Origin: CS1-C013 sp964353745
Lineage (GTDB): Archaea > Aenigmatarchaeota > Aenigmatarchaeia > Aenigmatarchaeales > Aenigmatarchaeaceae
Reading direction: 5' to 3'
Length of the DNA: 19,641 bases
Assembly (NCBI GenBank): GCA_964353745.1
Contig: CAYGWD010000020.1
Span: forward strand, 1 to 19,641
The notes beneath the pieces were generated by a model, which did no database searches, was not told the DNA's origin, and was given only the letters and a program-made list of their open reading frames with translations. Made by a program: the position numbers and the translations under genes. Below, in pieces: positions 13,963-19,112 of the stretch (its first letter is position 1; each line of letters begins with the position of its first letter).

Positions 13963-14127
13963 TTAATTAGTTCTTCTCTTAATTTTTATATATCTGGCTC
14001 TACACCTTTTAGAACAAAATTCTTTCCCATCGTCTTCTAAGATCATGTTACATGTTCTACAAGTTTTTCCATTTTTTATGTAGAGATTTTCATAGATATA
14101 GCATTTTGGACAAGTTGTATTTTTCAT
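13963..14127 (-). CDS. 54-residue zinc-ribbon / TRASH-like protein
   Basis: The frame begins MKNTTCPKCYIYENLYIKNG and contains CPKC, then CRTC followed by FCSKRC, and a basic end (IKIKRRTN). Seven-residue-scale spacing of the second set (C-x2-C ... F-C-S-x2-C) is that of TRASH or DUF2116-like treble-clef metal-binding domains; TRASH domains are known in heavy-metal transport and sensing. AGGTGA overlaps the upstream gene's stop codon, six bases before this ATG, and the TAA lies one base before the copA ATG, so it is tightly coupled in the copper operon. A cytosolic copper chaperone or a metal-responsive DNA-binding cofactor are both plausible; the sequence does not decide. Confidence 0.75.
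   Translation of the reverse strand: MKNTTCPKCYIYENLYIKNGKTCRTCNMILEDDGKEFCSKRCRARYIKIKRRTN
13983..13994 (-). promoter_or_regulatory. Possible internal BoxA for copA
   Basis: GATATATAAAAA on the minus strand lies inside the zinc-ribbon gene, centred about 27 bases from the copA ATG. It may give copA its own leaderless message. Confidence 0.4.
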
Positions 14128-14133
14128 TTTTTG

Positions 14134-14904
14134 TCACCTACCACCGCAACCACAGCTGCCACTTCCACCACAACCATTGCCTCCGCAACAGTTTTCACCT
14201 ATTGTATTTGATTTAGTTCCTGAACCAACGTTTAAGCTATTAGTTTGTTGATCCGTAGACTCGCCTAAAACAGCGGCTTTGTATGTTTTGAAAACTTCTA
14301 GTGCGAGTATCTGTTGCTTTGTAGTCTTTGCAGAATCATACTTCACATCGAAAACGTTCGGAAGACTGAACTGAACGCCCGTTACACCATTTATTGTTTT
14401 GAGTTCTCCTGTTATTAGCGATGCGTGACCTGAACATGGTATGTCAACGCTTAATTTTAACGAAGAGGTAACATTGCCGTTATTTGATAACGCAGTAATT
14501 CCTGAAGTTGAAGAGGCTAAAGTCACATTGGCAAGGAGTGGAAATACCACTAAGAAAAGCAAGAGGTTTATACTAATTGTTGTTCCGTAAAGAGTTGAAA
14601 GGTATTTCCATTTTCTTCTAATACCTGGCAAGGACATGAACCCTCTTCTTTTAAGATATATGACAGCCGATAGTGTTGTAAAAGTAAATGATAGCGCTAT
14701 CAATGCGTAAAAGAAATAAGGGCTTAGCATAAATGGTTTTAAAAATGCTGTTGCTGTTGTCACGCCTAACACTGTAAATACTATGAAAGCTATGCAACCT
14801 GTGTGAGGAATCAAACCGTAAGTTATAGCCGACAAAATCCCTCTATTTTCTTTCTGTTCATTCGCTTTGCAGCAATCTTTACTTTCAATATTTTTTTCGT
14901 TCAT
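14134..14904 (-). CDS. Membrane protein with HMA-like domain and Cys-rich tail
   Basis: The start at 14904 gives 256 residues; a TTG at 14937 in the same frame is less likely. The N-terminus holds a Cys11-Cys12 pair. Three hydrophobic segments follow (about 24-50, 61-85 and 104-130), the first with an IPHTGC motif. Residues about 148-213 resemble an HMA ferredoxin-like domain (LSVDIPCSGHASLITGELKT) with one Cys (Cys157) instead of the usual CxxC. The tail ENCCGGNGCGGSGSCGCGGR has five cysteines (239, 240, 245, 251, 253) in a Gly-rich chain, a likely soft-metal ligand. Second gene of the copper operon, between regulator and zinc-ribbon gene. A metal import or handover role to CopA is inferred; the family is not named with certainty. 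Confidence 0.8.
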   Translation of the reverse strand: MNEKNIESKDCCKANEQKENRGILSAITYGLIPHTGCIAFIVFTVLGVTTATAFLKPFMLSPYFFYALIALSFTFTTLSAVIYLKRRGFMSLPGIRRKWKYLSTLYGTTISINLLLFLVVFPLLANVTLASSTSGITALSNNGNVTSSLKLSVDIPCSGHASLITGELKTINGVTGVQFSLPNVFDVKYDSAKTTKQQILALEVFKTYKAAVLGESTDQQTNSLNVGSGTKSNTIGENCCGGNGCGGSGSCGCGGR

Positions 14905-14942
14905 AAGAAATGATAGTCTGAAACTCCTTATCAACAATTGTA

Positions 14943-14956
14943 TGAAACTAGTTTCA
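14943..14956. promoter_or_regulatory. Perfect 14-base palindrome, probable operator
   Basis: TGAAACTAGTTTCA is its own reverse complement. It overlaps the regulator's TGA stop and lies 12-25 bases upstream of a weak BoxA (TTGATAAG near 14931) for the HMA membrane-protein gene. The position is the same as that of the imperfect repeat upstream of the regulator. Confidence 0.5.
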
Positions 14957-15460
14957 ATGCTTTAGAACGACAACATTGGTCATACCGCGTCTTTTTCTTT
15001 CTATCAATCCTATACCTTCTAACCTGTCAAGGACTCTGGTGACTTTAGCCTTTGCGAATTTTGTCTTGTCCACCAAATCCGATTGAAATATCGTTCCTTG
15101 GGATTCAATTATTTTTTCAAAAACAACCTTTTCATCGTTGCTTAGGGTACTCATAATCTTTTGATAATTTTCCTTAGTAATCTTCCTTGTCTCGACTTGC
15201 GATTTAATTGTTTTAATCTTTGTTATTATCTTTTCTTCTTTCCCAAAAAACACCAAATACAGGCCTATTATAAAAATGAAAACCATTATGCCCATGCTTA
15301 TGTTGGTTTGAAAGTCTATTGTGCCCCACATAGGACAGCTCGGACCATGAGAACATGAGGCATTTATAATACCAGTCAAGGCTTGATTGAATGAGAATAT
15401 TATGAATCCTATCAAAGCAGCAATAATGATTATCAGTATGCCAACAATTCTGTTCTTCAT
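14954..15460 (-). CDS. Membrane-tethered winged-helix (MarR-like) regulator
   Basis: Starting at 15460 the protein has 168 residues. Two membrane helices (about 5-24 and 54-72) enclose an outside loop with CSHGPSCPMWG (Cys36, His38, Cys42, Met44), a good soft-metal site. A basic linker leads to a C-terminal winged helix (about 105-168) with TIFQSDLVDKTKFAKAKVTR as the helix-turn-helix and a wing (LIERKRRG). One-component membrane-bound winged-helix regulators are known in archaea. The frame extends back to a TTG, but a BoxA at 15483-15490 puts transcription at about 15460, so that Met is chosen. As first gene of the copper operon, it may sense external copper and act on the two inverted repeats nearby; this is inference. 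Confidence 0.8.
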   Translation of the reverse strand: MKNRIVGILIIIIAALIGFIIFSFNQALTGIINASCSHGPSCPMWGTIDFQTNISMGIMVFIFIIGLYLVFFGKEEKIITKIKTIKSQVETRKITKENYQKIMSTLSNDEKVVFEKIIESQGTIFQSDLVDKTKFAKAKVTRVLDRLEGIGLIERKRRGMTNVVVLKH

Positions 15461-15482
15461 AAAATAAGGTAACATTTGACAA

Positions 15483-15490
15483 TTTAAAAA
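15483..15490 (-). promoter_or_regulatory. BoxA setting the regulator start
   Basis: TTTTTAAA on the minus strand is centred 26-27 bases from the ATG at 15460, so upstream TTG and ATG codons at 15493 and 15475 would not be translated. Confidence 0.55.
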
Positions 15491-15513
15491 CAATACAGTT
15501 TCTCAAACTATTG
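15491..15513. promoter_or_regulatory. Imperfect inverted repeat, probable operator of the copper operon
   Basis: CAATACAGTTT at the left and AAACTATTG at the right face each other across CTC, with core AGTTT-CTC-AAACT at 15497-15509. It shares AGTTTC-type half-sites with the palindrome at 14943-14956 and sits directly upstream of the regulator's BoxA, where TFB binds. Confidence 0.45.
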
Positions 15514-15565
15514 CCCATATAATAAACTTTTTATAGCTTTCTAACCTACTCCTTATTGGGTTGGC

Positions 15566-15761
15566 ATGACCGGGGAACGACTTTGCTTTGATTAGGAAGA
15601 CTCTCTCTACTCCTAGGACTAGGCAGGAACTTGTTGAATTGACAGGAATATCTGACAGAACTCTTAGATATAACCTTTCTATGCTAAAGAAAAAGAAGCT
15701 TATTTTGGAATATAAAACTCTAAAGGATTTGAGAAAAAAGGTGTATTTATGGGTGTCTTGA
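15566..15761 (+). pseudogene. Winged-helix regulator gene with a +1 frameshift
   Basis: The long frame (through TGA at 15759-15761) encodes DFALIRKTLSTPRTRQELVE and then LTGISDRTLRYNLSMLKKKK, ending RKKVYLWVS: a clear winged-helix DNA-binding domain of archaeal type. It has no ATG. The only ATG, at 15566, is one frame off and reads MTGERLCFD then TAG. Removing one G from the GGGG run at 15572-15575 would give MTGNDFALIRKTL, joining start and domain perfectly. A BoxA-like TTTTTATAG lies at 15528-15536. So this is either a recent frameshift, a sequencing error, or a 57-residue product from a TTG at 15588. It diverges from the copper operon and may share its control region. Confidence 0.6.
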
Positions 15762-15768
15762 ACAAAGA

Positions 15769-15776
15769 TTTAAAAG
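15769..15776 (+). promoter_or_regulatory. BoxA of tRNA-Cys
   Basis: TTTAAAAG is centred about 28 bases before the tRNA 5' end at 15801. It may drive the whole tRNA-Cys, small ORF and cysS unit. Confidence 0.6.
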
Positions 15777-15800
15777 AAAATAATAATATTTTGTTATTAT

Positions 15801-15871
15801 GCGAGGATGGCAGATCAGTCATGCGATCGCCTGCAGAGCGATTCAGCTGGGTGCAATTCCCAGTCCTCGCT
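15801..15871 (+). tRNA. tRNA-Cys (GCA)
   Basis: The 71-base sequence folds with acceptor stem GCGAGGA/TCCTCGC, a three-pair D stem (GCA/TGC), anticodon stem ATCGC/GCGAT with loop CTGCAGA, and T stem CTGGG/CCCAG. The anticodon is GCA. The discriminator is U73 (T at 15871), the identity base for cysteinyl-tRNA synthetase. CCA is not encoded. The gene lies 130 bases upstream of cysS on the same strand with a well spaced BoxA, so the tRNA and its synthetase are physically linked. Confidence 0.95.
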
Positions 15872-15883
15872 TTTCGTGATTAA

Positions 15884-15997
15884 ATGTTAAACAAAAAATG
15901 GCATTTAAAACACAAGTTTCCTAATAAAGAAACAGAAGAAGAGAAAGATGAATGGAGAACAGAACATAGAAAAAATTGTGACTGTGGAAAGAGATGA
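15884..15997 (+). CDS. 37-residue protein between tRNA-Cys and cysS
   Basis: The frame starts MLNKKWHLKHKFPNKETEEE and ends RTEHRKNCDCGKR. It is highly charged, with a terminal CDC motif and His residues that could bind one metal. GTGAT lies three bases before the ATG, the same arrangement as at 7776 and 18145. The stop is four bases before the cysS ATG, so the two genes are probably translated from one message. No family is recognised. The CxC ending next to cysteine tRNA and synthetase raises the possibility of a cysteine-responsive leader peptide, but this is a guess. Confidence 0.55.
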   Translation: MLNKKWHLKHKFPNKETEEEKDEWRTEHRKNCDCGKR

Positions 15998-16001
15998 TTG
16001 A

Positions 16002-17408
16002 ATGCTAAAAGTTTTCAATACAATGACCGGTAAAAAAGAAGAATTCGTTCCTAAAGAAAAAGGACATGTTTACATGTATGTGTGCGGCCCAACGGTTTAC
16101 GGCCTAATGCATATTGGTAATGCAAGAACTTTTATAACCTTTGACATTATTTATCGCTATCTTAAATGGAAAGGCCTCAAAGTAAAATATGTTCAGAACA
16201 TAACAGACGTGGGGCATTTAACAGACGTTGGCGAAGATAAAATAATAAAGGGCGCCAAAGATCGCGGAATGGACGTTAATAGCTTTGTGAATCTAATGGT
16301 AAAAGAATATTTTGAAGATTTAAAATCTCTAAACATTCTAAGGCCTGACATATCTCCAAGAGCTTCTGAACACATTCAAGAGATGATTGAAGTTATCAAA
16401 AAATTGATAGAGAATGGCTATGCTTACGAATCAAAAGGTTATGTTTACTTTGATATTTCAAAATTCAAAGATTACGGAAAAATGTCAAAGCAAAATCCAG
16501 AATACTTGGAAAAGCAAAGAAAAGAAACTCATGGCGACAAAAAACATGAAGGTGATTTCGTATTATGGTTCCCTGCTCCTGAAGAATATCCTTTGAAGTG
16601 GAAAAGCCAGTGGAGCGTTGGATTCCCGGGATGGCATATAGAGTGTTCTACAATGTCATCAAAATACCTAGGCTTTCCATTGGATATTCATGGTGGCGGC
16701 AAGGACCTCATATTTCCGCATCATGAAGATGAAATCGCCCAGGCTGAAGGTGCAACCGGCAAGAAGTTTTGCAATTACTGGATGCACGGCGAATTCGTTT
16801 TAATTGATGAAAAGAAAATGGCAAAATCCATAGGAAACGTAGTATCGCCTAGAGACCTTATTAAGAAATATGGAAGAAATGCAGTAAGATATTTCCTCAT
16901 ATCCTCACACTACAGAACAGAAATAAATTTGACAGAAGAGTCATTAAGGGCTGCAAAAAACACTGTTAACAAATTGATTGATTTCATTGACAAGATTCAA
17001 GAGCTGAACGTAAAGAGCGTTTACAATAAAGGCATTGAAGAAAAAACAAATGAAACTAAGAAAAGGTTTGAAGAAAGCATGGACGACGATTTTAACACGC
17101 CCCTGGTGCTTGCGTCGATATTTGAGTTTGTTAATGAAGTAAACAAGGCAATCGATGAAAAGAAAGTTTCAAAGGAGAACCTTAACGAGGTTTATGACTT
17201 GATGATGGATTTTGACAAGGTTCTAGGTGTTCTGGAACATGAAAAAGGAGAAATACCAAAGGAAATAATGAATCTGATCATCAAGAGAGAAGGCTATAGA
17301 AAGAGAGGAGATTTTGCCGAAGCAGACAAGATAAGAAGGGAATTAGCCGAAAAGGGAATACTGGTAGAGGATTCGCCAGAAGGCCCTAGATGGAAGAAGA
17401 TTAAATAG
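16002..17408 (+). CDS. cysS: Cysteinyl-tRNA synthetase
   Basis: The 468-residue class I synthetase charges tRNA-Cys with cysteine in two ATP-dependent steps. YVCGPTVYGLMHIGNAR holds the zinc ligand Cys28 and the HIGN signature (37-40). GWHIECS and PHHEDE supply the other zinc ligands used to select cysteine. KKMAKSIGN is the KMSKS loop. The C-terminal helical bundle, about 320-468, recognises the anticodon, and the usual ending EADKIRRELAEKGILVEDSP is present. Length is normal. The frame follows a 37-codon ORF with a four-base gap and lies downstream of tRNA-Cys, so enzyme, substrate tRNA and the small ORF may be expressed together. Its last eight bases overlap the convergent DUF202 gene. Confidence 0.97.
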   Translation: MLKVFNTMTGKKEEFVPKEKGHVYMYVCGPTVYGLMHIGNARTFITFDIIYRYLKWKGLKVKYVQNITDVGHLTDVGEDKIIKGAKDRGMDVNSFVNLMVKEYFEDLKSLNILRPDISPRASEHIQEMIEVIKKLIENGYAYESKGYVYFDISKFKDYGKMSKQNPEYLEKQRKETHGDKKHEGDFVLWFPAPEEYPLKWKSQWSVGFPGWHIECSTMSSKYLGFPLDIHGGGKDLIFPHHEDEIAQAEGATGKKFCNYWMHGEFVLIDEKKMAKSIGNVVSPRDLIKKYGRNAVRYFLISSHYRTEINLTEESLRAAKNTVNKLIDFIDKIQELNVKSVYNKGIEEKTNETKKRFEESMDDDFNTPLVLASIFEFVNEVNKAIDEKKVSKENLNEVYDLMMDFDKVLGVLEHEKGEIPKEIMNLIIKREGYRKRGDFAEADKIRRELAEKGILVEDSPEGPRWKKIK

Positions 17409-17682
17409 TAAAATCTTTTCCTATTTTTCTTTTTAATTTATCTGCTTCTTTCTGTTTTACTAAAAGTCTCCTGATTGACTCGAAAACTTCTATAAAGCCT
17501 ATGAAAGTAAGACAATAACCTGCTATTTGAGCAGACATAAATTCTCTAAAGAACCCTGCAATAATAATTCCTGTCCCAACAAAGGCTAGTCCTGTTCTCA
17601 TGAAAGACAAGATGGTTCTTTCCTTGGATAACAGTAATTGCTCTTCTTCGCATATTTCTGTTCTTGACATCCTTTTTGGCAT
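17401..17682 (-). CDS. DUF202-family membrane protein
   Basis: The 93-residue protein has the DUF202 signature LSKERTILSFMRTGLAFVG (about 18-36), in which the E-R-T and R-T-G residues are conserved in the family. Two membrane helices follow (about 28-48 and 52-72), then a basic cytoplasmic tail (RRLLVKQKEADKLKRKIGKD). The function of DUF202 proteins is unknown; relatives are found in bacteria, archaea and as part of fungal VTC proteins. A TTTTTATTTAG element near 17701-17711 serves as BoxA. The gene converges on cysS with an eight-base overlap. Confidence 0.8.
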   Translation of the reverse strand: MPKRMSRTEICEEEQLLLSKERTILSFMRTGLAFVGTGIIIAGFFREFMSAQIAGYCLTFIGFIEVFESIRRLLVKQKEADKLKRKIGKDFTI

Positions 17683-17743
17683 AATCTTATTTCATTTAAC
17701 CTAAATAAAAATCTTTTCTTTAATGTTATCCGGATGTTATATT

Positions 17744-17796
17744 AGGTTATTTTCATATACTGACCGAAAAACTATATTTTCACGGGTTATATTGAT
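17744..17796 (-). repeat. Repeat copy A, downstream of the 109-aa gene
   Basis: On the minus strand it begins ATCAATATAACCC and ends TATATGAAAATAACCT, with TTTTTC between them. Both end blocks and the middle block recur in copy B with a different spacing (40 versus 51 bases between block starts). It begins about 20 bases after the stop codon of the gene at 17816. Confidence 0.6.
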
Positions 17797-17815
17797 ATAA
17801 GTAGGTGAAAAACAA

Positions 17816-18145
17816 TCATTCGTGAAATAGACTTACCTTGTCCATAGGAAGTTTTTGTCTTATTTTCATCAGAATATCTCTACTGCCTTGGTATTCCATC
17901 AGCAAGCAGTCAATCGGCCTCTTTTTTGGTGGATAATTACGAATGTTTATTGATGCTAAAACCTGACCATCGTTACCTTCAATTTTATAATCATCTCCTC
18001 CTGAATTTTCAAATTCTTCAATAGTCTTCGGTAGATGGTGTTCAGGGCAAAGTTGAAATTTTTTCTTCGGAAGAGCTTTCCTAATAATATCCATCATATC
18101 CCAATAGTTCATCAACGTCTTGTACTTGACTTTTATATCCGGCAT
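17816..18145 (-). CDS. 109-residue soluble protein, unknown function
   Basis: The Met at 18145 is preferred to the first Met at 18178 because GTGAT lies three bases before it and a TTTAAATT BoxA (about 18177-18184) would start transcription near 18154. The protein begins MPDIKVKYKTLMNYWDMMDI and has alternating helices and strands, an LCPEHHLP segment, a GGDDYKIEGNDG turn and an IRNYPPKKRPIDC strand. No membrane segment or clear catalytic motif is visible, and I cannot assign a family. It is bounded by repeat copies A and B in the same orientation, giving the impression of a promoter-gene-repeat cassette. Confidence 0.6.
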   Translation of the reverse strand: MPDIKVKYKTLMNYWDMMDIIRKALPKKKFQLCPEHHLPKTIEEFENSGGDDYKIEGNDGQVLASINIRNYPPKKRPIDCLLMEYQGSRDILMKIRQKLPMDKVSLFHE

Positions 18146-18222
18146 ATTATCACTAATTTCTAATAGGACAATAAGCAATTTAAACTCTTCATTTACACAT
18201 CAATTAGATATAGATGTTGTTA

Positions 18223-18286
18223 AGGTTATTTTCATATAACCTATGGAAAAATGACTGTTTTTGACGCTTTTTTGGGATATATTGAT
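18223..18286 (-). repeat. Repeat copy B, directly after the 115-aa gene
   Basis: On the minus strand it starts ATCAATATATCCC two bases after the TAA of the gene at 18288 and ends with ATAGGTTAT...ATAACCT, where AGGTTAT-TTTCAT-ATAACCT (18223-18242) is a perfect seven-pair hairpin. Bases 18226-18250 are identical over 25 positions to copy C at 19088-19112. Confidence 0.7.
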
Positions 18287-18287
18287 T

Positions 18288-18635
18288 TTATTGAGAAAGT
18301 TGCTTTCTTATTGACTTCCTAGAAGCATTTAGAAACTCTTTTTTAGCTCCGTCAAGAGAATTTTTAGCATCTACATAATTCTGAATTTTGCAATAATATC
18401 TGTTTTCTTCATGTGTTCTTAAAGCATCGAATGTATCTGGTTCCTTACAACTACATGATATATGTTGAACTCCTAAAAAGCTACAACCTTTACATTCATC
18501 ATGATGTATATTACCAAAAGTCTTACAACCAAACTCTTTATAAACATTGTCAGAATTACCTAATTCAAAATAAGCAAAAATTTCATCAGTACGTTTTTTT
18601 GCTAATCTTATTATTTCTGGTGGAGATTTTACCAT
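18288..18635 (-). CDS. 115-residue Cys/His-rich protein, unknown function
   Basis: The protein starts MVKSPPEIIRLAKKRTDEIF and ends in a basic helix (KKEFLNASRKSIRKQLSQ). The centre has a dense metal-ligand set: Cys37, His44, His45, Cys48, Cys51, His58, Cys61, Cys63 and Cys82, including CKGCSF and SCSC. This could hold one or two zinc ions or an iron-sulfur cluster. No known family is recognised. An AT-rich BoxA (18659-18667) is about 27 bases from the ATG, which supports this strand over the plus-strand frame. The gene is divergent from the one at 18729 and is followed at once by repeat copy B. Confidence 0.65.
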   Translation of the reverse strand: MVKSPPEIIRLAKKRTDEIFAYFELGNSDNVYKEFGCKTFGNIHHDECKGCSFLGVQHISCSCKEPDTFDALRTHEENRYYCKIQNYVDAKNSLDGAKKEFLNASRKSIRKQLSQ

Positions 18636-18728
18636 AAATATCTAAAATAAATAGAAAGATTAAAAATTTAAGCTTTAATTTATAGAAGCTGAAGAAGGAT
18701 TTAAATTTATAATCTGGTTATTAATAAC
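18636..18728. promoter_or_regulatory. Divergent promoter region
   Basis: The interval holds two BoxA elements facing opposite ways: AATTTTTAATC (18658-18668, minus strand) for the gene ending at 18288, and TTTAAATT (18700-18707, plus strand) about 26 bases before the ATG at 18729. Expression of the two small genes may be linked. Confidence 0.5.
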
Positions 18729-18962
18729 ATGGCAGAAAACAGTAAAGCATTAGAAGAAGCTGTGAAAGAAGTTCTTGGAGACATGCCGAAATTAAGAGGA
18801 TATACTCTTAAAGAATTAAGAGAAAAAATTTCAAGACCTTGGCCTACTCAACGCTGGCATCTTGAACGTGCTGAAGAGTCTCCCAGATATTCTAATGAAG
18901 AAATTGGTTCATTTAGTAAAAAAATTGAAGTTTTAATATCTAAAAAACATAAAAAATATTGA
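18729..18962 (+). CDS. 77-residue charged protein, unknown function
   Basis: The protein begins MAENSKALEEAVKEVLGDMP and is helical and highly charged, with a central SRPWPTQRWHLERAEESPRY stretch and a Lys-rich end (ISKKHKKY). The pattern hints at a small DNA-binding or adaptor protein, but no family is recognised. BoxA spacing supports the start. It is the only plus-strand gene in the repeat-bounded block and is divergent from the Cys/His-rich gene. The 125 bases after it hold several ATCAAAA motifs but no gene. Confidence 0.55.
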   Translation: MAENSKALEEAVKEVLGDMPKLRGYTLKELREKISRPWPTQRWHLERAEESPRYSNEEIGSFSKKIEVLISKKHKKY

Positions 18963-19087
18963 GAATATAAAAAGATTTAAACTTGAAAAACATCCATCAA
19001 AAATCGTCCATTTTCTATCAAAATTCAATCAAAACCCAGCTCAAAACAAACCTAATTTTTCTGCATTTACTCGTAACTTGTATGACC

Positions 19088-19112
19088 TTATTTTCATATA
19101 ACCTATGGAAAA
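19088..19112 (-). repeat. Repeat copy C, overlapping the enolase stop codon
   Basis: These 25 bases are identical to 18226-18250. On the minus strand the first ten are TTTTCCATAG, which supply the last enolase residues and its TAG stop. The right hairpin arm of copy B is kept but the other arm is changed (GG to CC). Confidence 0.75.

Noticed and set aside
18963..19087. Possible C/D box small RNA in the gap after the 77-residue gene (repeated ATCAAAA)
   Set aside because: On the minus strand TTTTGAT motifs resemble box C only loosely and no box D at suitable spacing was found.
17744..19112. CRISPR array
   Set aside because: Only three diverged repeats exist, separated by hundreds of bases containing genes; there are no regular spacers or cas genes.
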